Source: Gemmatimonadota bacterium
Lineage (GTDB): Bacteria; Gemmatimonadota; Gemmatimonadetes; Gemmatimonadales; Gemmatimonadaceae
Direction of reading: 5' to 3'
Assembly (NCBI GenBank): GCA_016871855.1
Contig: VHBQ01000002.1
Location: forward strand, 57,836 to 121,835
DNA length: 64,000 bases
Below are positions 48,157 to 57,940 of the stretch, one piece after another. The first letter of the stretch is position 1; each line of letters begins with the position of its first letter. The notes beneath the pieces are model-generated. The model saw only the letters and a list, made by a program, of their open reading frames with translations. It made no database searches and was not told the DNA's origin. The position numbers and the translations under genes are program-made.

Positions 48157-48417
48157 CTAGTAGCGCAGACCCAGGTCCGCGATGAGCTTGCGATAGCCTT
48201 CGACGTCCGTGCGCTTGAGGTAGTCCAGCAGGCGCCGGCGCTTGCCGACGAGCTTCAGCAGCCCGCGGCGGCCGTGGTGGTCCTTGGCGTGTGAGCGGAA
48301 GTGCTCCGTGAGGTAGTTGATCCGCTCCGTCATCACGCCGACCTGGACGTACGACGACCCCGTGTCGGTGTCGTGGCGGCGGTTCTTCACGACCGCCGGC
48401 TTCTTGTCAAAAGGCAT
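48157..48417 (-). CDS. rpsO: 30S ribosomal protein S15
   Basis: Binds 16S rRNA early in 30S assembly. The 86 residues include [41 protein letters not shown] and the closing [12 protein letters not shown], which cover nearly the full family length. The order rpsO then pnp is widespread and in other bacteria is linked by shared control. Confidence 0.96.
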   Translation of the reverse strand: MPFDKKPAVVKNRRHDTDTGSSYVQVGVMTERINYLTEHFRSHAKDHHGRRGLLKLVGKRRRLLDYLKRTDVEGYRKLIADLGLRY

Positions 48418-48470
48418 TTCCTGGTTCCCTGCGTACTTCGGTGATTAGGCCTATTCCTTGGTAGCTTGGA

Positions 48471-48499
48471 AAAATAGCCCAGTACAACGTGTATGTAAA
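48471..48499 (-). promoter_or_regulatory. rpsO promoter
   Basis: TTTACA (48499-48494), 17 bases, TATTTT (48476-48471) on the minus strand, about 55 bases before the rpsO ATG. AGGA lies just before that ATG. Confidence 0.7.
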
Positions 48500-48510
48500 G
48501 CCCCGGTAGG

Positions 48511-48637
48511 GACTTAGGAAATGGACCGAGGATTCCGATTCAGGACCCCGACCACGGAGGGAGATTGGCGATCCGAAGCGAATCGCCCATCGATGTCCGC
48601 AGTCGCAATCCTCAATCGAAATCCTCAGTCCAAGTCA
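48511..48637. repeat. Dyad element I, copy 2
   Basis: The left side has GACTTAGGAAATGGACCGAGGA and the right side AATCCTCAATCGAAATCCTC then AGTCCAAGTC, which are inverted complements with one insertion. Shared with 23077-23204 are ATGGACCGAGGAT, CGATnCAGGA, GCAATCCTCAATCG and GTCCAAGTC. It lies between the rseP stop and the rpsO promoter. Confidence 0.75.
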
Positions 48638-48643
48638 CAAATC

Positions 48644-49831
48644 TTACCTAAACAAAGCAACGATATCGTTGAACATCACCACCGCGAACAGCGCCACGAT
48701 GGCCGCCAGCCCGATCCGCATCACGTTCTCGCGGGTCCGCACCGAGAACGGCGATCCCTTGATCGACTCGGCGATGGTCATGAGCACCTGACCGCCATCA
48801 AGGATCGGAATCGGCAGCAGGTTGAGCACGGCCAGGTTGATGCTCAGGAAGGCGATCAGCGCCCAGAGCGACTCGAGGCCGGTCCGCGCCGCGGCCACTG
48901 AGGTGCGGACGATCCCTACCGGCCCGGCCAGGTTCTTGACCGAGATCGATCCCTGCACGAGTCCGCCCACGACCGCGATGACCGACGTCCCCATGGCCCA
49001 TGTCGCCTGCCCACCAGCCGCGGTGGCTTCGAGGAGGCCGAGGCGATCGCGCTCCACACGGTCCATCGGATACGCCCCCACCCGGCCCACCATCACCTTC
49101 TTGCCGGTCGCGGCATCGGCGCCGGCCTGCGCCACGGGCGTCATCGTGAGCGAAAGCGGCGACCCTGCGCGCACGACCTCGAGCGTGATCGGCTTGCCCG
49201 CCGAGCGCGTGACTGTGTTGAGCAGGTCGCTCCACGTCTTGACCGGTTGACCATTGATCGCGGCGATCGAATCGCCCTTCTGCAAGCCGGCCGCCTTCGC
49301 CGGCATGTCCGCGACCACCGAGTCCACCACCGCCGGCACGTACGCGCGGCCGTAGTACGCGAAGACGCCGGTGGAGACCACGAGGGTCAGCAGCACATTC
49401 ATCGTCACGCCCGCCAGCATGATGGTCAGGCGAGCCCACAGCGGCTTGCTCTCAAACCAGCGATGCTCCGGCACCGGCTTCGGCCCGAAGGGGACCATGG
49501 CTTCCTCGTCCCAATCCGCAGGCCGGGCCTCCCCTTCCCCTGCACCTCGCCCTGCTCCCTTCCCCTGCACCTGTGATTCAGGCCTGCCCCCCTCAATCGC
49601 CGCCATCGTCTCATCATCGCGGCTCGCCATCCGCACGTATCCGCCGAGCGGGAACGCAGCCAGCACGTACTCGGTCTCGCCGCGGCGCTTCTTCCACAGC
49701 GCCGGCCCAAAGCCGATCGAGAAACGCGGCGCGTAGACCCCGGTCCATTTGGCGGCCAGGAAGTGCCCGAGCTCGTGGACAAAGATCACGAGCCCGAGAA
49801 CGAGAATCGGTGCAAGCCACGCTAGCGACAT
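48644..49831 (-). CDS. rseP: Site-2 metalloprotease RseP
   Basis: Intramembrane zinc protease that would release membrane-held regulators. The 395 residues begin MSLAWLAPILVLG. The zinc motif His19-Glu20-x-x-His23 is in FVHELGHFLAAK. One PDZ domain spans about 185-255, and the third ligand region is NLLPIPILDGG. Residues 87-103 (QVQGKGAGRGAGEGEAR) are a low-complexity insert encoded by a repeat-like stretch. ATG 49831 overlaps the 3' end of dxr by 10 bases; last gene of the rpsB cluster. Confidence 0.94.
   Translation of the reverse strand: MSLAWLAPILVLGLVIFVHELGHFLAAKWTGVYAPRFSIGFGPALWKKRRGETEYVLAAFPLGGYVRMASRDDETMAAIEGGRPESQVQGKGAGRGAGEGEARPADWDEEAMVPFGPKPVPEHRWFESKPLWARLTIMLAGVTMNVLLTLVVSTGVFAYYGRAYVPAVVDSVVADMPAKAAGLQKGDSIAAINGQPVKTWSDLLNTVTRSAGKPITLEVVRAGSPLSLTMTPVAQAGADAATGKKVMVGRVGAYPMDRVERDRLGLLEATAAGGQATWAMGTSVIAVVGGLVQGSISVKNLAGPVGIVRTSVAAARTGLESLWALIAFLSINLAVLNLLPIPILDGGQVLMTIAESIKGSPFSVRTRENVMRIGLAAIVALFAVVMFNDIVALFR
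49529..49572. repeat. CCCTGCACC/CCCTGCTCCCTTC repeat piece inside rseP
   Basis: CCTTCCCCTGCACCT occurs twice with CGCCCTGCTC between. The same words in the same order form the right-hand array at 63069-63208. Here they are in frame within rseP and encode its Gly/Ala/Lys/Glu insert. Confidence 0.75.
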
Positions 49832-50958
49832 CCAAGCCTCTCTCTCACAGTTTCGCGCGCCGCGGCATCCGCGTGCCACAGCGCCTCCAGCGTCCCGCCG
49901 GGCAGTCCGGCATGCCGATCAAGCGCCGCCGCCACACCATCCGCGATCGCCCCGAACGCCACCCGCCCCTGCAGGAACAACGCCACAGCCTCCTCGTTGG
50001 CTCCATTGAACACGGCCGGCGCCGCCCCGCCCGCCCGCCCCGCGCGCATCCCAAGCCCAAGGCACGGGAAGGCGTCGTGCCGAACCGCCTCGAACGTCAG
50101 CCGGCCCGCCTGCACGGCGTCGAACGCGGGAATGCCGGCGTCCGCAATCCGCTCGGGGTGCGACAGCGCGTACAGGATCGGCAGCTCCATGGACGGCACG
50201 CCTAGTTGGGCCAGCACGCTCCCGTCGCGGAACTCGACCATCGAGTGCACGATGCTCTGGGGATGCACCACCACCTCGATCTGGTCGTACCCCAACCCGA
50301 ACAGGAAGTGCGCCTCGATCACCTCGAGCGCCTTGTTCGCCAGCGTCGCGCTGTCCACGGTGATCTTGCGTCCCATCGCCCAGGTGGGGTGGTTCAACGC
50401 GTCCGCGACGGTGGCGGCGCGCACGCGCTCGGCGGGCCACTCGCGGAACGGGCCGCCCGATGCGGTGATGATCAGGCGCTTCACGTCGGCGGCGCCGCGC
50501 GTTCCGAGGCACTGGAGGATCGCCGAGTGCTCGCTGTCCACCGGGACAATGAGGCCGCCGCCGCGCTGCGCAGCCGCCTCCACCAAGGCGCCGCCGACGA
50601 CGAGGGACTCCTTGTTCGCGAGCGCGACCCGCTTCCCCGCGCCGAGCGCGGCGAGCGTCGCGTCGAGACCGGCGGCGCCGACGATCGCGTTGAGCACCAC
50701 ATCCACATCAGGCCGTGTGGCGGCCTCCACCAGCGCGGGCGCCCCGCGACGCCACTCGGCGGGCGCGTCGCCATCCCCCTCGACGAGCGCCACGAACGGC
50801 GGCGCCCACGCCGCCACCTGCTCGCGCAGGAGCGCCACGTTGGCGTGCGCCGTCACCGCCCGCACCATGAAGCGGTCACGATGGCGCGCGAGCACGCGCA
50901 ACGCCGTCTTGCCGATGGACCCCGTCGAGCCGAGGATGGCGACGCCCGGCAGCTTCAT
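49822..50958 (-). CDS. dxr: 1-deoxy-D-xylulose 5-phosphate reductoisomerase
   Basis: NADPH-dependent second step of the MEP isoprenoid pathway. The 378 residues have the nucleotide-binding start VAILGSTGSIGKTALRVLARH, the metal and substrate motifs LANKESLVVGG, VPVDSEHSAI, TASGGPFREWP and HPTWAMGRKITVDSATLANK. ATG 50958 overlaps the cdsA stop (ATGA). The dxr-rseP neighbourhood is standard. Confidence 0.96.
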   Translation of the reverse strand: MKLPGVAILGSTGSIGKTALRVLARHRDRFMVRAVTAHANVALLREQVAAWAPPFVALVEGDGDAPAEWRRGAPALVEAATRPDVDVVLNAIVGAAGLDATLAALGAGKRVALANKESLVVGGALVEAAAQRGGGLIVPVDSEHSAILQCLGTRGAADVKRLIITASGGPFREWPAERVRAATVADALNHPTWAMGRKITVDSATLANKALEVIEAHFLFGLGYDQIEVVVHPQSIVHSMVEFRDGSVLAQLGVPSMELPILYALSHPERIADAGIPAFDAVQAGRLTFEAVRHDAFPCLGLGMRAGRAGGAAPAVFNGANEEAVALFLQGRVAFGAIADGVAAALDRHAGLPGGTLEALWHADAAARETVRERLGCR

Positions 50959-51812
50959 GCGGGGCGGTACACGAGGAAGAGGTCGAGCAGCACGTAGCCG
51001 AGTGGGAGCGTGAAGAGCAGCGAATCCACGCGGTCGAGCACGCCGCCGTGTCCGGGGATCAGCGTCGAGCTGTCCTTCACCTCGGCCTCCCGCTTGAACA
51101 TCGACTCGGCGAGATCGCCGACCTGCGCGGCCAGGCTCAGGCCCACACCGACGACCAGAATGCCCACGGGACGCAACGAGAGCTGCGCGAGCGGCGGCAG
51201 GATCCAGGCGGCGATCACCCACGTGGTGATCACGCTCGCGACGACAGCGCCATACGCGCCGGCCCACGTCTTTCCGGGACTCACCGTCGGCATCAGCTTG
51301 CGCCGGCCAAAAGCGCGCCCGGCGACGTACGCCCCGGTGTCGTTGAGCCACGTGACCACCACCGGCAACAGGACGAGCGCGGTGCCGCCGCGGGCGTCCA
51401 CCACGAACCCATGGTGGCGCAGGGCGTAGGCGAAGCTGAGCATCCCGCCCGTGTACACGATGCCGGTCAGCGTGGTGCCGATGGCCGCCATCGGGCCGCC
51501 CGCCGCACCGCGCGCGAAGAGCACCGCGGTCAGCAACGCGGGGACGAGCAGCGCGACCACGCTCACCGGCGGCACCCAGAAGCCGGTGAAGCGGGCGTGC
51601 ACGAGCACGGGGAGGATCGCGCTGAGCACGATGCCGGCGGTGCTCAGCGGACGCGCCCCGCGCGCCGCCGCGAGCCGGTAGAACTCCCACGCGGCCAGCG
51701 CTGACGCGACGGCCAGCAGCGTCACCAGCGCGGCGCCCCCCGCGTAGATGACGCCCACGACGATCGGAATGAGCACGATCGCGACCAACAGCCGCTTCGG
51801 GAACTCGCGCAC
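50955..51812 (-). CDS. cdsA: Phosphatidate cytidylyltransferase (CDP-diacylglycerol synthase)
   Basis: Makes CDP-diacylglycerol, the precursor used by the PssA encoded at 9815. The 285-residue membrane protein has about eight hydrophobic segments and the C-terminal signature VKDSSTLIPGHGGVLDRVDS. The start is GTG 51812, 12 bases after the uppS stop. Confidence 0.94.
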   Translation of the reverse strand: MREFPKRLLVAIVLIPIVVGVIYAGGAALVTLLAVASALAAWEFYRLAAARGARPLSTAGIVLSAILPVLVHARFTGFWVPPVSVVALLVPALLTAVLFARGAAGGPMAAIGTTLTGIVYTGGMLSFAYALRHHGFVVDARGGTALVLLPVVVTWLNDTGAYVAGRAFGRRKLMPTVSPGKTWAGAYGAVVASVITTWVIAAWILPPLAQLSLRPVGILVVGVGLSLAAQVGDLAESMFKREAEVKDSSTLIPGHGGVLDRVDSLLFTLPLGYVLLDLFLVYRPA

Positions 51813-51824
51813 GGGAATGATGGG

Positions 51825-52571
51825 TTACGCCGAGACGCGGCCGAAGCGGCGATCGCGGCTCTGGTAGTCGAGGATCGCCCGGAACAGCTCGTCGCGGCCA
51901 AAATCGGGCCACAGCACTGGCGAGATGTGCAACTCCGTGTAGGCCAGCTGCCACAGCAGGAAGTTCGAGATCCGCATCTCGCCCGACGTGCGGATCAGCA
52001 GGTCTGGGTCGGGCACACCGGCAGTGAACAGCCGTCCGCTGATCGCCGCCTCGTCCACCGCGTCCGGGGCCAGCCGGCCGGCGGCGACGTCCTCGGCGAT
52101 CTGCCGCGCCGCGCGCACCAGCTCGGCGCGAGACCCGTACGAGATGAACAGGTTGAGCAGGAGCTTCGAGTTGTGCGCGGTCTGCGCCATGACGCCGTCC
52201 ACCGCCGCGCGCTGCACGGGGCCGAGCCGGTCGAGGTCGCCCAGGAAGACCACGCGCACCCCCTGCGCCTCAAGCTCGCGGGCCTCCTTCTTGATGTACT
52301 CCTCGAGCAGGGACATCAGCGCGGAGACCTCGGCGGCCGGACGCTGCCAGTTTTCCTGGGAGAACGCGAACAGCGAGAGCACTTCCACGCCGGCCTCGAG
52401 CGCGGCCTCGACGACCGCGCGCACCGACTTCATCCCCTCCCGATGGCCGACCGGGCGCGGGAGCATCCGCTCCCGCGCCCAGCGTCCGTTGCCGTCCATG
52501 ATGATCGCGACGTGCCGCGGCATCGCGCCGTGGCCGCGGATGGCGGCGAGGAGTTCGTCGGCGGCGCCCAT
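51825..52571 (-). CDS. uppS: Isoprenyl transferase (undecaprenyl diphosphate synthase)
   Basis: Cis-prenyltransferase making the lipid carrier for peptidoglycan. The 248 residues carry the catalytic Asp26 in IIMDGNGRWAR, FAFSQENWQRP, LFISYGSRAE and the C-terminal RTSGEMRISNFLLWQLAYTE. It follows frr by 7 bases. It links to cdsA and dxr through membrane-lipid and isoprenoid supply. Confidence 0.96.
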   Translation of the reverse strand: MGAADELLAAIRGHGAMPRHVAIIMDGNGRWARERMLPRPVGHREGMKSVRAVVEAALEAGVEVLSLFAFSQENWQRPAAEVSALMSLLEEYIKKEARELEAQGVRVVFLGDLDRLGPVQRAAVDGVMAQTAHNSKLLLNLFISYGSRAELVRAARQIAEDVAAGRLAPDAVDEAAISGRLFTAGVPDPDLLIRTSGEMRISNFLLWQLAYTELHISPVLWPDFGRDELFRAILDYQSRDRRFGRVSA

Positions 52572-52578
52572 GGCCCGC

Positions 52579-53133
52579 TCAGACCTCCATGATCTCGGCT
52601 TCCTTGGCCTTGCTGAGATCGTCGATCTTCTTGATGTAGTCGTCGTGCATCTTCTGGAGGTCCTTCTCGGCGTGCTTCACGTCGTCCTCCGAGACGCCCT
52701 CCAGCTTCTTCAGCAGGTCGCGGGCATGCGTGCGCGCGTGGCGCACCGCGATGTGCCCCTCCTCGACGTACTTGTGCACGATCTTCACCAGCTCCTTGCG
52801 GCGCTGCTCGTTCATCGCGGGGAGCGGGACGCGGATGAGCGTCCCCTGGATCGCCGGGTCGAAGCCGAGTCCGCTCTCGCGGATCGCCTTTTCGATGGCG
52901 CGGATCTGCCCCTTGTCGAACGGCGTGACGATCAGCGCGCGCGGCTCGGGCGCGTTCACCGTCGCCACCTGGTTCAGCGACACCAGGGCGCCGTACGCCT
53001 CCACCTTCACCGCGTCGAGCATGCTGGGCGCCGCCTTGCCCGAACGCACCGACGTGAACTCCCGCTTCACCGCCTCGACGCCCTTTTCCATGTGGGCGCG
53101 GCAGTCCTTCATGATGTCCGCAATTGCATTCAT
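52579..53133 (-). CDS. frr: Ribosome recycling factor
   Basis: Splits post-termination ribosomes together with EF-G. The 184 residues start [20 protein letters not shown] and have [21 protein letters not shown], the central [18 protein letters not shown] and the C-terminal helix ending [11 protein letters not shown] 53133 overlaps the pyrH stop (ATGA). Confidence 0.97.
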   Translation of the reverse strand: MNAIADIMKDCRAHMEKGVEAVKREFTSVRSGKAAPSMLDAVKVEAYGALVSLNQVATVNAPEPRALIVTPFDKGQIRAIEKAIRESGLGFDPAIQGTLIRVPLPAMNEQRRKELVKIVHKYVEEGHIAVRHARTHARDLLKKLEGVSEDDVKHAEKDLQKMHDDYIKKIDDLSKAKEAEIMEV

Positions 53134-53846
53134 GAAACCAGGGTCCCCACCGCCTTGCCGCGGATCGCATCGGCCACGGCATCCGGCGTGTTGATGTTGA
53201 GCACGATCAACGGCAGCGAATTCTCCTTGCACAGCGTGATCGCCGTCTGATCCATCACGCCCAGCTCCTCGACCATCACGTCACGGTAGCTGATGCGATC
53301 GTACCGCGTCGCCTTCGGGTCCTTCTTGGGATCGGCGGAGTACACGCCGTCCACGCTGGTCGCCTTGATGATGACATCCGCCTTCATCTGGATGGCGCGC
53401 AGCACCGCTGCCGTGTCCGTGGAAAAGTACGGGTTTCCGGTGCCGCCGGCAAAGATGACGCACCGCCCCTTCTCCAGGTGGCGCAGCGCCCGGCGGCGAA
53501 TGTACGGCTCGGCGAGTTCCTCCATGCGGATGGCCGTCATCACCCGCGTGTCGAGCCCGTCGCGCTCCAGCACGTCCTGCAGCGCCAGCGCGTTGATGAC
53601 CGTGCCCAGCATCCCCATGTAGTCGGCGCTCACGCGGTCCATGCCCATGCGCGCGATCTGCGAGCCGCGCACGATGTTGCCGCCGCCGATCACCAGCGAC
53701 ACCTGCGCGCCCATCCCGTGGATGGCGCGTATCTGGTGCGAGAAGCGGGTTATCGTGTCGAAGTCGAACCCGAACCCCTTCTCTCCGGCGAGGGCCTCGC
53801 CGGAGAGCTTGAGCAGGATGCGCGGGTACTTCAGCGCCTCGGTCAT
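53130..53846 (-). CDS. pyrH: UMP kinase
   Basis: Phosphorylates UMP to UDP. The 238-residue amino-acid-kinase fold protein has [51 protein letters not shown] and [23 protein letters not shown] 53846 is used because the frame upstream lacks similarity and runs into the tsf gap. The gene order tsf-pyrH-frr is conserved in most bacteria. Confidence 0.97.
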   Translation of the reverse strand: MTEALKYPRILLKLSGEALAGEKGFGFDFDTITRFSHQIRAIHGMGAQVSLVIGGGNIVRGSQIARMGMDRVSADYMGMLGTVINALALQDVLERDGLDTRVMTAIRMEELAEPYIRRRALRHLEKGRCVIFAGGTGNPYFSTDTAAVLRAIQMKADVIIKATSVDGVYSADPKKDPKATRYDRISYRDVMVEELGVMDQTAITLCKENSLPLIVLNINTPDAVADAIRGKAVGTLVS

Positions 53847-53874
53847 GGTTGTCGCCCCTCGCCGCTGCTGGAGG

Positions 53875-54762
53875 TCAGCCTTCGCCCATCTTGAAGCGCG
53901 CGAACCGCACCACCGACGCGCCGGCGCCGGCGTTCGTGATGACCTGACCAATCGTCTTGCTGTCCTCCCGCACCCACGGCTGCTCGGTCAGCACGATCTC
54001 GCCGAAGAACTTGTTGATGCGCCCCTCGACCATCTTCTCGGCGATGTTCTGCGGCTTGCCGCTGGCCATCGCCTGCTCCACGAAGATATCACGCTCGCGC
54101 TTGACGATCGCGGGGTCCACGCCCGCGCGGTCCACCGCCACCGCCACCGCGGGCACGCCGGCGGCCACGTGCTCGGCGATCGTGTTGGCCAGCGCCGTGC
54201 CCGACTCGCCGCTGATCCCCGCCACCTCGACCAGCACGCCGACCTTCCCGTTGAAGTGCAGGTAGAAGCCCACCGCGCCGCCGGCCGGCGCGGCGAAACG
54301 CGCCACCTGCTTCAGGACGACGTTCTCGCCCGTCTTGGCCGAGGCCGCCTTCACCACCTCGCCCACCGTGCGGCCGGCCTCGGCATGCCACGGGGTCGCG
54401 AGGTACGCGCCGTCGGCGCCCACCTTCACCAGGCCGTCCACGCCGGCGTCCTTCGCCACCTGATCGCACATCTGCTTCGCGATCGCGATGAACTCGTCGT
54501 TGCGCCCCACAAAGTCGGTCTCGGAATTGATCTCGATCATCGCCGCCGCCGCGCCGTCCGGCGCGAGCCACGTCACGATCTGCCCTTCCGATGCAGCGCG
54601 GTCGGCGCGCTTCTCGGCCTTGGCGATCCCCTTCTTGCGCAGGATGTCCACGGCCGCGTCCATCGCGCCGCCGGCCTCCTCGAGCGCCTTCTTGCAGTCC
54701 ATCATGCCGGCGCCCGTACGGGCGCGAAGCTCGGCAACGTCCTTCGCGGAAATGGCAGCCAT
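53875..54762 (-). CDS. tsf: Translation elongation factor Ts
   Basis: Nucleotide exchange factor for EF-Tu. The 295 residues have the N-terminal UBA-like [20 protein letters not shown], the central [13 protein letters not shown] that contacts EF-Tu, and [14 protein letters not shown]. It is separated from rpsB by a hairpin that could adjust its level. Confidence 0.96.
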   Translation of the reverse strand: MAAISAKDVAELRARTGAGMMDCKKALEEAGGAMDAAVDILRKKGIAKAEKRADRAASEGQIVTWLAPDGAAAAMIEINSETDFVGRNDEFIAIAKQMCDQVAKDAGVDGLVKVGADGAYLATPWHAEAGRTVGEVVKAASAKTGENVVLKQVARFAAPAGGAVGFYLHFNGKVGVLVEVAGISGESGTALANTIAEHVAAGVPAVAVAVDRAGVDPAIVKRERDIFVEQAMASGKPQNIAEKMVEGRINKFFGEIVLTEQPWVREDSKTIGQVITNAGAGASVVRFARFKMGEG

Positions 54763-54796
54763 ATGTAGAACCTTCTCGCAATGCGTTCGGTGTGAA

Positions 54797-54826
54797 GACG
54801 CCGCCGGCTCGGCGGCCGGCGGCGTC
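54797..54826 (-). terminator. Hairpin between rpsB and tsf
   Basis: Perfect 12-bp arms (GACGCCGCCGGC / GCCGGCGGCGTC) with a 6-base loop. There is only a short TCTTC tail on the minus strand, so it is more likely an attenuator or RNA-stability element than a full terminator. Confidence 0.6.
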
Positions 54827-54869
54827 GGGAAATTACGCGCGGCGCGGCGTGCTCACCACGCCGGTGCGA

Positions 54870-55799
<930 letters not shown>

Positions 55800-55909
55800 G
55801 GTGGTGCGTGTGCCTCTGGTGAGTTTAGTCGTCCCGCGGCTTCATCGCCCGGCAGGCCGGCGAACCGGAACCCTGCGCGAGCTCGACCACGGTGTGAGAT
55901 GAACAGCGA

Positions 55910-55998
55910 CTGACGGTAGACGGTGGACGGCTGACGGTAGACGGTGGGAGTCACCGGGGTGGCGGAGACTACCGTCTACCGTCCACCGTCTACCGTCC
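55910..55998. repeat. Hairpin of ACCGTC/GACGGT word arrays, copy E
   Basis: The left arm has GACGGTAGACGGTGGACGG then CTGACGGTAGACGGTGGGAG. The right arm has GACTACCGTCTACCGTC then CACCGTCTACCGTC. The arms are complementary with one extra word on the left, around a loop of about 14 bases. It lies 10 bases beyond the rpsI stop and so between the rplM-rpsI and rpsB units. Confidence 0.85.
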
Positions 55999-56008
55999 CG
56001 CGAAGCGC

Positions 56009-56401
56009 TTAGCGCTTCGAGAACTGGAACCGCTTACGCGCCTTCGGACGGCCCGGCTTCTTGCGCTCCACCGCACGGGCGTCGCGCGTCAGGAGGCCGA
56101 GGTCGCGCAGCTTGCGGCGGTGCACCTCGTCCACCTGGACAAGGGCGCGGGCGACCGCGAGACGGAGCGCGCCCGCCTGCCCGGTCACGCCGCCGCCGTC
56201 GATGTTGGCCTGCACGTCAAAGCGGCCGAGCGTATCGGTCGCCGTGAACGGCTGCTGGATGGCGGTCACGAGCACGGGACGCGGGAAGTAGTCGCCGAGC
56301 GTGCGCCCGTTGACGGTCCACTTGCCCGAGCCGGGCTTCAGATAAAGGCGGCACACCGCTTCCTTGCGACGGCCGATGGTATGAATGGTCTGGTCGGCCA
56401 T
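56009..56401 (-). CDS. rpsI: 30S ribosomal protein S9
   Basis: The 130 residues contain TIGRRKEAVCRLYLKPGSGKW, the conserved NIDGGGVTGQAGALRLAVARAL and the C-terminal KARKRFQFSKR that reaches the P-site tRNA. It follows rplM by 3 bases in the usual rplM-rpsI pair. Confidence 0.97.
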   Translation of the reverse strand: MADQTIHTIGRRKEAVCRLYLKPGSGKWTVNGRTLGDYFPRPVLVTAIQQPFTATDTLGRFDVQANIDGGGVTGQAGALRLAVARALVQVDEVHRRKLRDLGLLTRDARAVERKKPGRPKARKRFQFSKR

Positions 56402-56404
56402 TGC

Positions 56405-56854
56405 TTACTTCGCCTCGAGCGACGGGAAGGTGAGCGGGGTGGGCTGCTGGGCGGTGTGCGGATGCTCCGCCCCGGCGTAGACGCGCAGCTTCGTGCGCAG
56501 CTTGCCGCGCCCCAGCGCGTTCTTCGGCAGCATGCCGTGCACGGCCTTCTCGATGATGCGCTCCGGATGCGTGGCGAGCATCTTCGCGAACGGCGTGTAG
56601 AGCTCGTGGCCCATGTAGCCGGTGTGGCGGAAGTACTGCTTCTGCTCCGCCTTGCGGCCGGTGACCTTCACCTTCGCGGCGTTGATCACGATCACGAAAT
56701 CACCCGTGTCCATGTGCGGCGTGAACACCGGCTTGTGCTTGCCCCGAAGGATCTTGGCCACTTCGGTGGCGAGCCGCCCCAGGACCATCCCGCTGGCGTC
56801 CACGACGTACCAGCGATGTTCGATGTCCTTGGGTGTAGCGCTGTAGGTCTTCAT
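56405..56854 (-). CDS. rplM: 50S ribosomal protein L13
   Basis: The 149 residues begin [20 protein letters not shown] and have [41 protein letters not shown] and [15 protein letters not shown] 56854 matches the family start; the open frame upstream lacks similarity. The promoter lies about 110 bases upstream. Confidence 0.97.
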   Translation of the reverse strand: MKTYSATPKDIEHRWYVVDASGMVLGRLATEVAKILRGKHKPVFTPHMDTGDFVIVINAAKVKVTGRKAEQKQYFRHTGYMGHELYTPFAKMLATHPERIIEKAVHGMLPKNALGRGKLRTKLRVYAGAEHPHTAQQPTPLTFPSLEAK

Positions 56855-56962
56855 GTCTACCAAATGATGCAGCACTTCGACTGCAGTAGGACTTCGCCTC
56901 ACCGGTGCGGAATGCAACCCGGGTCTCGGCCGCCGCAAAGGGCTGTTTTCGGACAGACATGT

Positions 56963-57003
56963 AAGCTAGACAAGGACTTAGCCCCGGTCAAGGGAGTCCT
57001 TGT
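56963..57003 (-). promoter_or_regulatory. rplM-rpsI promoter with flanking inverted repeat
   Basis: On the minus strand TTGACC (56991-56986), 17 bases, TAGCTT (56968-56963). A 9-bp inverted repeat, ACAAGGACT at 57003-56995 and AGTCCTTGT at 56978-56970, brackets the -35 and lies partly in the spacer. It could be an operator. The leader to ATG 56854 would be about 100 bases. Confidence 0.65.
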
Positions 57004-57037
57004 CGCTCAGAACCCGTCCGTTGCCTACCGCGGCTAG

Positions 57038-57940
57038 CTACCGCCCGCCCGCCGGACTCGGCGCTGACCATTTCGGCCCCGCCTCGCGCACGCGGTGAAG
57101 GGTCAGGAGCACGTCAGCCCCCGTGCCCAAGTCGGTCCGCCCTGAGTGCGTGAGCAACGGCTGCAGGACGTCCAGCATGCGATCCAGGTAGCGAACGGCG
57201 ACATCCGGGTTATTCAGCGCGAGTCCGACGCGCGTGAGGCACGAGAGCAGATCCACCTCGCCCTCCGCAGCAGTGACACCCATCGCCAGCTGCTCCTTTC
57301 GCGCCGCGGGGCTGCCCACGAAGGTCCGCGCGCGCACCAAAACGGCGCGCGCCGGCGCCGGATCGCTGCGCACAACGTCCAGCGCGTCACCGCAGTCGGT
57401 GGAGAGCTTGTACATCTCGCCGCGACCCGCGGCCGTGCCGGCGGCGCCCGGGTTAATGCGTGCGAGCAGCTGCGCCGAGGCCGTGTCCCCGAGAGAGCGC
57501 CACCCCTCGAGCAGCGCCTTGCCGGTCCACAAGTAGCCAGAGGGCGTGGCGAGTTCAAATGGCGCGTCCGCTCGATAGCGCCGAGAGAGCTGCACCTCCG
57601 CGCCGTTCTCGCGCACCATGCCGCGCTCAAGGAACTGGCGCAAGGCGAGATACGACTCGCGTTCGCCCAACTCGGCGAACTGGCGCATCACCGGCGCGAG
57701 GTCGGAGAGGTACACGAAGCCGTCGCTGCGCGTCATGCGCGAGGGATGCTTGGTTAGGCCGACCACGGTCCCGAAGTAGCGCTCCAGGATGAGCACCCGC
57801 TCCATCGAGGGCTCCAGCGCTCGACGCATGGCGGCCGCTGAGGGCGCGCTGGAGTTCGACGGCTGCGCCGCGGCGCCCGCCGCGACGGTGATGAACGCCG
57901 TGCATCCGGCGAGGGCGAGGCCGAAACGCGCGCGCATCAT
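57038..57940 (-). CDS. Secreted protein of unknown function
   Basis: A 300-residue protein with a signal peptide (LALAGCTAFITVAAGAAAQP). The mature part is helix-rich with no motif I recognise; two cysteines (TDCGDALD and LLSCLTR) might pair. The start is ATG 57940 (a second ATG follows), overlapping the stop of the biotin carrier gene as ATGA. It is therefore the last gene of the pccB operon, though its function need not be related. Confidence 0.7.
   Translation of the reverse strand: MMRARFGLALAGCTAFITVAAGAAAQPSNSSAPSAAAMRRALEPSMERVLILERYFGTVVGLTKHPSRMTRSDGFVYLSDLAPVMRQFAELGERESYLALRQFLERGMVRENGAEVQLSRRYRADAPFELATPSGYLWTGKALLEGWRSLGDTASAQLLARINPGAAGTAAGRGEMYKLSTDCGDALDVVRSDPAPARAVLVRARTFVGSPAARKEQLAMGVTAAEGEVDLLSCLTRVGLALNNPDVAVRYLDRMLDVLQPLLTHSGRTDLGTGADVLLTLHRVREAGPKWSAPSPAGGR

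Noticed and set aside
45078-48185. An open frame of more than 1000 codons on the plus strand, antisense to the M16 protease and pnp
   Set aside because: It is a shadow of strong codon bias in GC-rich DNA: the translation is rich in Arg/His/Ala with no domain, and the opposite strand encodes two clear, conserved proteins.
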